NCBI RefSeq assembly: GCF_017354985.1
Contig: NZ_CP071501.1
Coordinates: forward strand, 3,263,001-3,327,000
Length of the DNA stretch: 64,000 nt
Source of the DNA: Shewanella cyperi
GTDB lineage: Bacteria; Pseudomonadota; Gammaproteobacteria; Enterobacterales; Shewanellaceae
Reading direction: 5' to 3'
Every line of letters starts with the position of its first letter. The first letter of the stretch is position 1. This document shows positions 51,308 through 59,847 of the stretch, one piece after another. A program made the position numbers and the translations under genes. The notes below the pieces were generated by a model, which saw nothing but the letters and a program-made list of their open reading frames with translations, ran no database searches and was not told where the DNA came from.

Positions 51308-51643
51308 TTAATCGTAGAACACCGCCAACCAGATGCTGATCCCATCGGCCTTGGTGGAATTGACCCTGTGTTTCAATCCTTTGGGCAGATTGACATGATC
51401 GCCGGGCTTCATCACCAAACTGCGGCCATCTTCGAAACCCAGCTCAGCAGCCCCTTCCAGCAGCATGACCCACTCATGCTGCTGTTGGCAGTACCACTCC
51501 CCTTCGGGGGTGGCCTGGCCGTTGGAGACTATGCGCTCGATACGGCAACCCGGCGCCCGGATAAGATCTTCAAACACCTCGTCATCCAGGGCTGCCGGCA
51601 GCGCCGCAAACAGACTGCCGGCGCTGAAGTCATGGTTTCTCAT
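51308..51643 (-). CDS. Cupin-domain protein, 111 aa
   Basis: The cupin motifs are visible: GEWYCQQQHEWVMLLEGAAE with His and Glu, then GDHVNLPKGLKHRV with Pro-x-G and His. It is a single small beta barrel that probably binds a metal. Its ATG overlaps the end of the RND pump gene by 4 nt, so it is translated from the same mRNA, which is unusual for a pump operon. Its role there is unknown; it might bind the pump's inducer or substrate. Confidence 0.82.
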   Translation of the reverse strand: MRNHDFSAGSLFAALPAALDDEVFEDLIRAPGCRIERIVSNGQATPEGEWYCQQQHEWVMLLEGAAELGFEDGRSLVMKPGDHVNLPKGLKHRVNSTKADGISIWLAVFYD

Positions 51644-54600
51644 CCTGCAACTCCCCCGGTTTCCTTAGCGGCTTCCGAATCAAAGTGGCGATAATCGCGG
51701 TACTGGATACGGAAGAAGATGATGTAAAACACCGGCACTATGATAAGAGTCAGTATAGTCGCCACCCCGAGACCGAACATCACCACAGCGGCCATGGACT
51801 CGAAGAAGGCGTCGGTGATCAACGGCAGCATGCCCAGGATGGTGGTCACCGCCGCCATACACACGGGCCGCACCCTGCTGACTGTGCTTTCAAACACGGC
51901 GCGGAACGGCTCGACCCCTTGGTTGATCTCCAGGTTAATCTGGTCGAGCAGCACTATGCCGTTTTTCAGCAACATGCCCGACAGGCTCAGCATCCCCAGT
52001 AGCGCCATAAAGCTGAAGGGCTTGTCCATCACCAGCAGCCCCAGGGTAATGCCTATGATGGCCAGGGGCACACAGCACCAGATCACCAGCGGCTTACGCA
52101 CCGAGTTAAACAGGAACACCGTGATGAGGAACATCAGCACATAACCCAAAGGCAAGGTGGCGAACAGGGATTTTTGCGCGTCGCGGGAAGACTCAAATTC
52201 GCCGCCCCAATGCAGCTCGTAACCGGGCGGCAGTTGCACCGCCTCCACCTTGTCGCGCACCTGGGCGAACAGGGCCGCCGGCAGTATGTCGTATTCAAAG
52301 TCGGCATCGGCGAACACAGTCAGGGTGCGCTTGCGGTCCCGGCGCTGAATGATGGGATCTTCGAATTTGACCTCGAAGCCATCCACCACCTGCTGCAGCG
52401 GGATTAGCGTCTTGAGCACCGGGCTCCAGATGCGCACGCTCTCCAGCGACTCTATGTCGACCCGCTCTTCATCGGGCAGGCGGGCCACTATGGGCAGCAG
52501 ACTGGTGCCTTCGCGATAGAGACCAATTTGCAGTCCGGCGAAGGAGAACTTCAGCGCCCGGTCCACCTCGCTTTTCACTATGCCAAGGCGCCGCGCCTGG
52601 GTTTCGTTGAACCTGGGCGCTATGTACTTAACCCGCTCACGCCAGTCGTGACGCACGTTAACCGTGCCCGGGGTGGCAGCGAAGATGGCCTTCACCTCGG
52701 CACCTAAACGCCGCAGTTCATCGGGATCTGCCCCGGACAGACGCGCCTCTATCTTGGCATCGGTAGAGGGGCCGATTTCCAGGCGCTTGAACTTGAGCTG
52801 GGTTTGCGGGAATGCCGCTTCGGCCTCGGTGCGGAATTGCTTCATGACCCCGGTCAGGCTGTCGAAGTCCGCGGTACGCACCGCCAACTGGCCAAAGGCG
52901 GCGTAGTTTTTCTCCGGCGAATAGGTCAGCATAAAACGCGGGAAGCCCTTGCCCACTGTGGCGGCCACGAACTCAACGTTGTCGAGCTTGCCCGCCATAT
53001 CGCCCATGGCGGACACCACTGTGCCGGTCTCACGAATGTCCGTGCCTTCCGGCATCCATATATCCACCAGGAAGATTGGCGTGGTAGATGGCGGGAAGAA
53101 GGACTGTTTCACCCAGCCAAAGCCGACCACGGACAGCACAAACAGCGCCACCACCGCCAGCACGCTCAGGTAGCGGAAACGCATGCACATATCCAGCAGG
53201 CCGCGATAGGCATGGAAGAAGGCACCACCGTAAGGATCCTTGGTTTCACCGGCGGTTTGGGCCTCACCGGCCTCACCGAAGAACAGCCGCGCAAAGAAGG
53301 GCGTGATGCTGATGGCCGTCACCCAGGACAGAAACAGCGAAAACAGCAGCACCCAGAACAGGGAACCGGCAAACTCACCGGTGGCATCCGGTGACAGGCC
53401 TATGGGGGCAAAGGCGGTAATGGCGATGACGGTGGCGCCGAGCAAAGGCCACATGGTCTGTTTGACTATCGCCTCGGCGGCCTGCAAGGTCGTCTGCCCC
53501 ATCTGGCGGCCAATAAGTATGCCTTCCACCACTACTATGGCGTTGTCCACCAGCATCCCCAGGGCAATGATGAGGGCCCCGAGGGATATCCGCTGCAGCT
53601 CTATATCCGCATGTTTCATCAGGATAAAGGTGCCAAGACAGGTGAGGAACAGGATAAGGCCGATGAGAATGCCACTCTTGAGACCCATGAACAGCAGCAG
53701 TACACCTATGACTATCACCACGGCAGCTATCAGGTTCCAGACAAAGCTGGAGACCGACTTGCTCACTTCCGCTGGCTGGTTATACATGGTCTCAATCTTC
53801 ATTCCCGCCGGGCGGGCACCTTCAATTTCCGCCAGTTTGGCATCCACGGCCTCACCGACCGCAACCACGTTAACCCCGGAGGCAAAGGAAATACCCAGGT
53901 TGATGGCCTGGTGGCCATTAAAGCTCAGGGTGTTGGAGGGGATCTCCTGGTAGCCGCGGCGCACCGTGGCCACGTCTTTGAGGTAAATCAGCTTGTCACC
54001 ACTGGTGCCGGGAATGATCAGCTCCTGCAGTTCCTGTACCGACTTGCTGCCGCCACTGGTGCGGATCCGCAGATTGTCACCGGCGATGCGGATATTGCCC
54101 GCATCCGTCACCATGTTCTGGCTGTTGAGCAGATTGGTGATAAGCGAAGGATCCAGGTTGGAGCTGGCGGCCTTGTTGAGGGACATCTCAACAAACACCT
54201 GCTCCTGCTGCTCGCCCGCCAGGGAGACCTTGCCGACACCGGGGATCAACTCCAGTTCGCGCTTAACGTAATCCACGTAGTCCTTGAGATCCCGGTAGCC
54301 GTAATCCTCACCGCTGATCATCAACATAATACCGAAGACGTCACCGAAATCATCGTTCACCAGTGGCTGTTGCGCCCCCGGCGGCAAGCGGGTCGACATG
54401 TCGTTGACCTTGCGCCGCAGCTCGTCCCAGATCTGTGGCAGCTTGTCCGGACCATAGGTTTTCTTCATGGTCACGATAATCTGCGACATGCCCGAGGTAT
54501 TGAGGGAGCGCAATTTATCTACATAGGGTAAGGACTGTATCGCTTTCTCCAGAGGATAGGTCACTTCCTCCTCCACCTCGGTGGAGGTGGCGCCCGGATA

Positions 54601-54750
54601 CAGGGTCACCACTATGGCATCCTTGATGGTGAATGGTGGATCTTCCAGTTGTCCCAGACGGTTGAAGGACATGATGCCGCCTATCAGCAGGATCAGGGTA
54701 AACATCCAGCTGATGACAGAATTTTTGACAAAATAGCCTGCTACGCTCAT
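51640..54750 (-). CDS. RND-family efflux pump inner-membrane component, 1036 aa
   Basis: The twelve-helix RND layout is present, with an N-terminal helix (WMFTLILLIGGIMSF), the porter entry EVEEEVTYPLEKAIQSLPYV, middle helices around LGALIIALGMLVDNAIVVVE, and the matching second half (LLGMLSLSGMLLKNGIVLLD). The length fits the HAE-1/AcrB-like group. It is the third gene of a minus-strand operon after two membrane-fusion proteins, and the cupin gene overlaps its end. No outer-membrane factor gene lies nearby, so a TolC from elsewhere must be used. Confidence 0.92.
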   Translation of the reverse strand: MSVAGYFVKNSVISWMFTLILLIGGIMSFNRLGQLEDPPFTIKDAIVVTLYPGATSTEVEEEVTYPLEKAIQSLPYVDKLRSLNTSGMSQIIVTMKKTYGPDKLPQIWDELRRKVNDMSTRLPPGAQQPLVNDDFGDVFGIMLMISGEDYGYRDLKDYVDYVKRELELIPGVGKVSLAGEQQEQVFVEMSLNKAASSNLDPSLITNLLNSQNMVTDAGNIRIAGDNLRIRTSGGSKSVQELQELIIPGTSGDKLIYLKDVATVRRGYQEIPSNTLSFNGHQAINLGISFASGVNVVAVGEAVDAKLAEIEGARPAGMKIETMYNQPAEVSKSVSSFVWNLIAAVVIVIGVLLLFMGLKSGILIGLILFLTCLGTFILMKHADIELQRISLGALIIALGMLVDNAIVVVEGILIGRQMGQTTLQAAEAIVKQTMWPLLGATVIAITAFAPIGLSPDATGEFAGSLFWVLLFSLFLSWVTAISITPFFARLFFGEAGEAQTAGETKDPYGGAFFHAYRGLLDMCMRFRYLSVLAVVALFVLSVVGFGWVKQSFFPPSTTPIFLVDIWMPEGTDIRETGTVVSAMGDMAGKLDNVEFVAATVGKGFPRFMLTYSPEKNYAAFGQLAVRTADFDSLTGVMKQFRTEAEAAFPQTQLKFKRLEIGPSTDAKIEARLSGADPDELRRLGAEVKAIFAATPGTVNVRHDWRERVKYIAPRFNETQARRLGIVKSEVDRALKFSFAGLQIGLYREGTSLLPIVARLPDEERVDIESLESVRIWSPVLKTLIPLQQVVDGFEVKFEDPIIQRRDRKRTLTVFADADFEYDILPAALFAQVRDKVEAVQLPPGYELHWGGEFESSRDAQKSLFATLPLGYVLMFLITVFLFNSVRKPLVIWCCVPLAIIGITLGLLVMDKPFSFMALLGMLSLSGMLLKNGIVLLDQINLEINQGVEPFRAVFESTVSRVRPVCMAAVTTILGMLPLITDAFFESMAAVVMFGLGVATILTLIIVPVFYIIFFRIQYRDYRHFDSEAAKETGGVAG

Positions 54751-54759
54751 GTGCTTTCC

Positions 54760-55830
54760 TTATCCTGGGATGCGTTCAACTTGCTGGCCTTCGACCAGAC
54801 GGGACAAGCCCTGGGTGACTATCATCTGGCCTTCGCTGAGACCGGCGCGGACTTCTATCCTGTCACCGGTAATCACCCCCAGGGTCACGGGCTGAAAATG
54901 CACCTGATTACTTGCCGGGTCGAATAACCAGACCCCGGCGTCCTGCCTGTCGAGATCGCTACCATCGGGCATGACCACGGCGGCTACCGGTACCTTGAAC
55001 TGGCGGCTGAAGCTATAGGTGACCTTGGCCAGATCCACTTCGACCTTGGCCGGCATACCTTCGAGCACCTTGTAGCCTTCATCCAATTCCACCGCCACTG
55101 TCGCTATATAGGTTTGGGAAGCGGGATCTTTTTCCGAGGTGATTTCCAGCAAACTGCCCTTGAACCACACCTCGGGAAAGGCCTCGAAGCTGACCTTGAG
55201 CTCGCTTTTTGGGTGGGATTGATCCACGGGGCGGGACACGGCAATCAGCACATCCGGCACCTGTACCGCCACCTCGATGCGCTCACTCTTGTGCATGCTG
55301 ACTATCGGGGTTCCGGGCTGCACGTTTTCAAATGACTTGGGGAACACATCGCTGACTGTGCCATCGAAGGGTGCCTTCAGCTCCGTGTATTGCAGATTGA
55401 GTTCGGCCTGACGCGCCTGGGCCTGGGCCACCAGAAATTGCGCCTGCAGCTGGTCGTACTCGGCCTGGGCCATCAATTGCTGATCCACCAATTGCTTGGC
55501 GCGCTCGGCCTGCTTGGCCGTCACTTCCAGCCGCGCCCGGCGATCGCTCAAGATGATTTCAAAATCTTTCTTGTCCAATACAGCCAGCACCTGGCCCTGC
55601 TTCACCACCTGGCCCTTGCTGACCGGGATACTGGCAATGCGACCGGGGATCCTGAAGGACAACTGGGTCAGATCCTGAGCCCGGGATACACCATTGAATA
55701 CCCGGATCATCTCGTTTTCGGTTTTCGGAATGGTGAAGGTTTGCACCCGCACCTGTTCGGGGCTCATTTGCTGGGCCCCATTGCAGCCACAGAGCAAAAG
55801 CAGCAGTGCCGCCAATCGGATGTTGCGCAT
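54760..55830 (-). CDS. RND membrane-fusion lipoprotein (second adaptor), 356 aa
   Basis: The N-terminus MRNIRLAALLLLLCGC is a lipoprotein signal (Cys16). The adaptor layout follows: lipoyl-type halves (ISFRIPGRIASIPVSKG-like in LSFRIPGRIASIPVSKGQVV; YTELKAPFDGTVSDVF), a helical hairpin (about residues 95-150) and the beta-barrel and membrane-proximal domains (EVRAGLSEGQMIVTQGLSRL). It stands between the other adaptor gene (1 nt apart) and the pump gene (9 nt apart). Confidence 0.9.
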   Translation of the reverse strand: MRNIRLAALLLLLCGCNGAQQMSPEQVRVQTFTIPKTENEMIRVFNGVSRAQDLTQLSFRIPGRIASIPVSKGQVVKQGQVLAVLDKKDFEIILSDRRARLEVTAKQAERAKQLVDQQLMAQAEYDQLQAQFLVAQAQARQAELNLQYTELKAPFDGTVSDVFPKSFENVQPGTPIVSMHKSERIEVAVQVPDVLIAVSRPVDQSHPKSELKVSFEAFPEVWFKGSLLEITSEKDPASQTYIATVAVELDEGYKVLEGMPAKVEVDLAKVTYSFSRQFKVPVAAVVMPDGSDLDRQDAGVWLFDPASNQVHFQPVTLGVITGDRIEVRAGLSEGQMIVTQGLSRLVEGQQVERIPG

Positions 55831-55831
55831 A

Positions 55832-56911
55832 TCAGAGTCCCCTTTCCTTCACCCAGCGCTCAACGGTCTGACCGTCACTGAGTTCATCCACCCCGGCAAC
55901 CACCACAAAGTCACCATCGCTGAGGCCGGACACCAGGACAGTGCCATTCAAGGTGACGGCCACCTTCTCCACCTTGTTTTCCGCCGGCAACCAGCGATAG
56001 ACAAAGTTGCCCTTGTCTTCCCGAACCAGAGCCCCCTCGGGCAGGGCTGGCTGGGCCACCATTCCGTCGCCCGCGAGCCTGACCTTCACCGCGGCCGACA
56101 TGCCCGGCAGAATGTTAAGCTTTTCAGGCATTGGCAGGGTCAGCACCAGGGTATAGCTGGCGGTGCTGATGTCCGCGACTGTATTCATTTCTTTGAGGCT
56201 GGCGGAGAACCAGAGGTCGCTGCTGTCAAACCTGACTTCGGCACCGAGCACCTTTCCCTGGCCCTGGGGGCTGCGCTGCAGGGCACCTATGTATTGCTCG
56301 GGTAATTGGAAGCTGACATCGATTGCCGCTTCATTGCGGATCCCCAGCACCTGCTGCTGGGCCGGCACGAATTCATACTGACGTCTGAAACGCTGGGAAA
56401 TAATGCCATCATAGGGTGCCAGCAGACGTGTGTAGCTCAAGTCCGTTTCCGCCTTGTCCAAGGCCGCGCGGGCCACGGCATAATCACTCTTGTACTTGTC
56501 AAAATCGTTGCGCGATACCACGCCCTGCTCCACCAGACTGCTGGCACGCTCGAACAGGACCTTGGCCAATTCAAATTGGGCCTTGGCCACTTCCAGCTGT
56601 TGCTCGTAGATGGCCGGGTCCAGTAATGCCAGCAACTGGCCTGCCTTTACCGCTTCACCTGGACGAACCTTGATGGCGCTGATCTCGCCTGAGACCTGAA
56701 ACGACAGTGCCGCCCGCTCGCTGGCCTTCACCTGCCCCGGCAGAACGCGTTCGCCACTGCCATCGGCGAGGGAAATCTGCATCACCTTCACCGGGCGGGG
56801 TCTTTCCTTGGCCGCGAGGGCATTTCCTGATAACAGCAGAAGGGGCATTAACAGAGACAACAGCAGGCCTGGGCCCGATAGTGTCCGTGAACGGGTCTCA
56901 CATGGCTTCAT
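55832..56911 (-). CDS. RND membrane-fusion protein (first adaptor), 359 aa
   Basis: The N-terminus carries a basic leader and hydrophobic signal (LLLSLLMPLLLLSGNALAA) without a lipobox Cys, so it is probably exported by a normal signal peptide. Lipoyl halves (LSFQVSGEISAIKVRPGEAV; YTRLLAPYDGIISQRF) flank a helical hairpin (about residues 95-150). Two distinct adaptors with one pump recall TriAB-TriC of Pseudomonas, where both adaptors are needed. It is the first gene of the operon. The second adaptor gene follows after 1 nt. Confidence 0.9.
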   Translation of the reverse strand: MKPCETRSRTLSGPGLLLSLLMPLLLLSGNALAAKERPRPVKVMQISLADGSGERVLPGQVKASERAALSFQVSGEISAIKVRPGEAVKAGQLLALLDPAIYEQQLEVAKAQFELAKVLFERASSLVEQGVVSRNDFDKYKSDYAVARAALDKAETDLSYTRLLAPYDGIISQRFRRQYEFVPAQQQVLGIRNEAAIDVSFQLPEQYIGALQRSPQGQGKVLGAEVRFDSSDLWFSASLKEMNTVADISTASYTLVLTLPMPEKLNILPGMSAAVKVRLAGDGMVAQPALPEGALVREDKGNFVYRWLPAENKVEKVAVTLNGTVLVSGLSDGDFVVVAGVDELSDGQTVERWVKERGL

Positions 56912-57033
56912 AACAGCTCTCCACTGGAATCAGTGATTCTGTTGGCAAAAGATAAGATTCAGCTTACCAAGCATGGGAAAAATTGCCTACTTTTCAGAGG
57001 ATAAAACTTCATTTCACTGGAAAAAACACAATA

Positions 57034-57061
57034 AAAAACGGAGCACTGTGGCTCCGTTTTT
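57034..57061. terminator. Bidirectional terminator after mdh
   Basis: AAAAACGGAGC and GCTCCGTTTTT form an 11-bp stem around a 6-nt loop, 14 nt past the mdh stop on the minus strand. T-runs on both sides make it work in either direction. Confidence 0.88.
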
Positions 57062-57075
57062 CTACCGGCTGAGAC

Positions 57076-58011
57076 TTACTTAACGAAGTCTACACCCAGT
57101 TGGATGTCACCCTTGAGGGTGTCCAGCATGGCGTCACGGGCATTAGCTTCGAACGCGCTGATGTCGCCGTAAGACAGTACTTTTTCGACGCCGTTTTTAC
57201 CCAGCAGTACGGGTTGGGCGAAGAAAGTAGCATGCTCGCTGCCACCGTCAACATAGGTGCATTCAACGACGTTGGCTTCACCCTGCAGACCGCGGATCAG
57301 AGACATACCGAAACGGAATGCCGCCTGGCCCATGGACAGGGTCGCGCTGCCGCCACCGGCCTTGGCTTCAACCACTTCGGTACCGGCGTTTTGGATACGC
57401 TTGGTCAGGGCAGCGACTTCTTCGTCGGAGAAGCTCACGCCTTCGATTTGAGACAGCAGAGGCAGAATGGTTACGCCGCTGTGGCCGCCAATCACGTTAA
57501 CCTTAACGTCTTTCACGTCAACACCCTTGGCTTCGGCAACGAAGGTCTCGGCGCGGATAACGTCCAGAGTGGTTACACCGAACAGACGGTTCTTGTCATA
57601 AACACCGGCTTTTTTCAGCACTTCGGCAGCAATGGCCACAGTGGTGTTAACCGGGTTGGTGATGATACCCACCAGCGCCTTTGGACAGGTCACAGCCACT
57701 TTTTCAATGAGGTTGCGCACGATACCGGCGTTGATGTTAAACAGATCGGAGCGATCCATACCAGGCTTACGGGCAACACCGGCAGAGATCAGCACCACGT
57801 CGGCACCTTCCAGTGCTGGCGTTGGGTCTTCACCGCAGAAACCCTTGACCTCAACGGCGGTAGGGATGTGGCTCAGATCCACGGCAACACCTGGGGTCAC
57901 TGGAGCGATGTCATACAATGACAGCTTTGAACCAGCAGGCAGTTGGGTTTTCAACAGAAGGGCAAGAGCCTGGCCAATACCGCCAGCAGCACCAAGAACA
58001 GCAACTTTCAT
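57076..58011 (-). CDS. mdh: Malate dehydrogenase, 311 aa
   Basis: The NAD-binding motif [19 protein letters not shown], the substrate arginines ([18 protein letters not shown]), the [12 protein letters not shown] block and the catalytic His in [20 protein letters not shown] identify bacterial malate dehydrogenase of the E. coli type (312 residues). It interconverts malate and oxaloacetate in the TCA cycle. The ATG at 58011 follows CGGAGATAACT. It is divergent from argR, with a perfect ARG box in the region between, the same layout as in E. coli. Confidence 0.97.
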   Translation of the reverse strand: MKVAVLGAAGGIGQALALLLKTQLPAGSKLSLYDIAPVTPGVAVDLSHIPTAVEVKGFCGEDPTPALEGADVVLISAGVARKPGMDRSDLFNINAGIVRNLIEKVAVTCPKALVGIITNPVNTTVAIAAEVLKKAGVYDKNRLFGVTTLDVIRAETFVAEAKGVDVKDVKVNVIGGHSGVTILPLLSQIEGVSFSDEEVAALTKRIQNAGTEVVEAKAGGGSATLSMGQAAFRFGMSLIRGLQGEANVVECTYVDGGSEHATFFAQPVLLGKNGVEKVLSYGDISAFEANARDAMLDTLKGDIQLGVDFVK

Positions 58012-58198
58012 AGTTATCTCCGTCTAGTCTCGGATATTTGTGAGATGGGACCTTTATGATGGCGCAACATTAATGGATTGCCACCCAAATATCAATTATC
58101 CCTTGGTCGGGTAGACCCGCTGGCGGGGTAAAATCCGCTGAAAGCGTAAGCTTTTTGAAACAGTCGTTTGAAGATAGGTGATAAACCCAGGTTGAGCG

Positions 58199-58212
58199 TG
58201 AATTTTTATTCA
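58199..58212. promoter_or_regulatory. ARG box (ArgR operator) between mdh and argR
   Basis: TGAATTTTTATTCA is a perfect match to the ARG-box core TGAAT-4-ATTCA. It lies 18 nt before a TTGACA -35 of argR, fitting autoregulation, and upstream of mdh as well. A weaker half-matching site (TGAATAATAGAATA, 58272-58285) follows just before the argR start. Confidence 0.85.
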
Positions 58213-58229
58213 CAAAAACCGATTCATTG

Positions 58230-58258
58230 TTGACAAAAAAGTGAAAAGTATGCAGAAT
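58230..58258 (+). promoter_or_regulatory. Probable argR promoter
   Basis: TTGACA (58230-58235) and CAGAAT (58253-58258) are separated by exactly 17 nt, 37 nt before the ATG at 58295. The -35 is a perfect consensus; the -10 is modest. Confidence 0.55.
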
Positions 58259-58294
58259 GACGCTGTTTTTATGAATAATAGAATAACAACGACC

Positions 58295-58765
58295 ATGCAA
58301 ACAAGCAAAAATCAGGACGATCTCATCAAAACCTTCAAGGCGATCCTCAAGGAGGAGCGTTTCGGCTCCCAGAGCGAAATCGTCGCCGCACTGCAGGCCG
58401 AAGGTTTCAGCAACATCAACCAATCCAAGGTATCCAGGATGCTGAGCAAGTTTGGCGCGGTGCGAACCCGCAATGCCAAACAGGAAATGGTGTACTGCTT
58501 GCCCGCCGAACTCGGGGTGCCAACGGCCGGCAGCCCACTGAAAAACCTGGTGCTGGATGTGGATCACAACCAGGCCATGATAGTGGTGCGCACCAGCCCG
58601 GGGGCCGCCCAGCTCATCGCCCGCCTGCTGGACTCCATCGGTAAACCCGAGGGGATACTCGGTACCATAGCAGGTGATGATACCATCTTTATCTGCCCAT
58701 CCAGCATCAAGACGATTGATGATACCCTGGAAACGGTAAAATCCCTGTTTAATTTCAGCGAATAA
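58295..58765 (+). CDS. argR: Arginine repressor ArgR, 156 aa
   Basis: The ATG at 58295 gives the normal ArgR start ([20 protein letters not shown]) and length. The winged-helix DNA-binding half contains [20 protein letters not shown] and [18 protein letters not shown]. The C-terminal hexamerisation and arginine-binding half ends with [20 protein letters not shown], with the GDDT residues that bind arginine. Earlier in-frame ATGs (58241, 58271) lie in the promoter. ArgR represses arginine biosynthesis genes and itself. Confidence 0.95.
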   Translation: MQTSKNQDDLIKTFKAILKEERFGSQSEIVAALQAEGFSNINQSKVSRMLSKFGAVRTRNAKQEMVYCLPAELGVPTAGSPLKNLVLDVDHNQAMIVVRTSPGAAQLIARLLDSIGKPEGILGTIAGDDTIFICPSSIKTIDDTLETVKSLFNFSE

Positions 58766-58773
58766 GCTGCAGT

Positions 58774-58799
58774 AAAAAGCCCTCATAAGAGGGCTTTTT
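58774..58799. terminator. Bidirectional terminator after argR
   Basis: AAAAAGCCCTC and GAGGGCTTTTT form an 11-bp stem around ATAA. Five Ts end the stem on the plus strand, and the leading As give a T-tail on the minus strand. It serves argR (plus) and the DyP peroxidase gene (minus, stop 4 nt away). Confidence 0.9.
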
Positions 58800-58803
58800 C
58801 ATT

Positions 58804-59739
58804 TCAGGCACCATAGCTCGCCATAAAGTCCAGCGAGGGGGCAAAGAAAGATGACCCCGTCATGGCCTTGGTAAAATGCAGCAAATGGTCGTGATTACCT
58901 GCGCCGTCGCCCTGGATCATCGACTGCAACATCAGCTCAAAATGACGTGGTGTATGGCACACTGAAATAAACATCAGTCCCTGCTGCTTCACCGAGCCAA
59001 AGGGCATGCTCTGGCGCAATATCTCCAGGGAGTTGCCGTCGCCATCCTTGAGATTGACCCGCTTGATGTGGCTGGTCAGCGGCTTATCGGCCGACGCATA
59101 TTCGATGTTGTCCAGCTTGGTACGGCCTATGATGTCCTCCTGGCGTTTAACCGCCAGCCTGTGCCACTTGCCAAGATCGTGGGCAAATTTCTGCACATGA
59201 ACATAGCTGCCACCACGAAACAGGGGATCGCCGTCGGCCACCAAAGCCACTTCCTGGCGGTGACGGCCCCTGGGATTCTCGGTACCGTCAACAAAGCCGG
59301 TCAAATCACGGCTGTCCATAAAACGGAACCCGCGCTCCTCATCCACCAGCTCCACCAAATCTTCCAGCATTTGTGCCACTTCATTGGCCACCAGATGCAG
59401 AATGTCGAAGCGATCGCAGCGCAGGTGCACAAACAGGTCGAATTCGATGGCCGGAGCCTCGCGGCTCCCCGCTTCCATGGCCGGAAATGGCTTAAGCAGC
59501 GCCGGCCTGGCTTCGGGATAGAGGGTGCCCCAGTAATTGGCCCCGATAGCGATGAAGCCATTGAAGGCACTGTCGGCATATTGATCCGACAATTCATAGA
59601 TGTACTGGGCCACACTGGCAACACAGGCACGCAGCGCCGCCTCTTCGCCATCCACGGCGTTAAACATCAAATACACACTGTGCAGGTTTCCCTCGGCACA
59701 CACGCCCAATTGTTCACGCGGCATATCCTGATTATCCAT
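58804..59739 (-). CDS. DyP-type heme peroxidase, 311 aa
   Basis: The DyP signature GFVDGTENPRG (with the catalytic Asp of GxxDG), the block SYVHVQKFAHDLGKWHRLAV and the distal-side region RQSMPFGSVKQQGLMFISVC are all present. The length and motif spacing match the Shewanella TyrA-type DyP peroxidase. The proximal heme His should be in the FVHVQKFAH or later helix region; I did not fix its number. It has no signal peptide, so it is cytosolic or encapsulin-loaded; no encapsulin gene is nearby. Confidence 0.92.
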   Translation of the reverse strand: MDNQDMPREQLGVCAEGNLHSVYLMFNAVDGEEAALRACVASVAQYIYELSDQYADSAFNGFIAIGANYWGTLYPEARPALLKPFPAMEAGSREAPAIEFDLFVHLRCDRFDILHLVANEVAQMLEDLVELVDEERGFRFMDSRDLTGFVDGTENPRGRHRQEVALVADGDPLFRGGSYVHVQKFAHDLGKWHRLAVKRQEDIIGRTKLDNIEYASADKPLTSHIKRVNLKDGDGNSLEILRQSMPFGSVKQQGLMFISVCHTPRHFELMLQSMIQGDGAGNHDHLLHFTKAMTGSSFFAPSLDFMASYGA

Positions 59740-59847
59740 AGCTATCGACCCCAGAGAGGATTTCCCTTGTCGGCAGTATTATCCCTGACTTTAATTCAAA
59801 ATAGCAGCGAGCGGTGCACATTTGCCTGTTTTGATAACTGATTTTTC

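Noticed and set aside
50504..51694. A 396-codon plus-strand frame opposite rlhA
   Set aside because: rlhA is a full-length, well-conserved gene in this interval; the antisense frame runs past its start into the cupin and pump genes.
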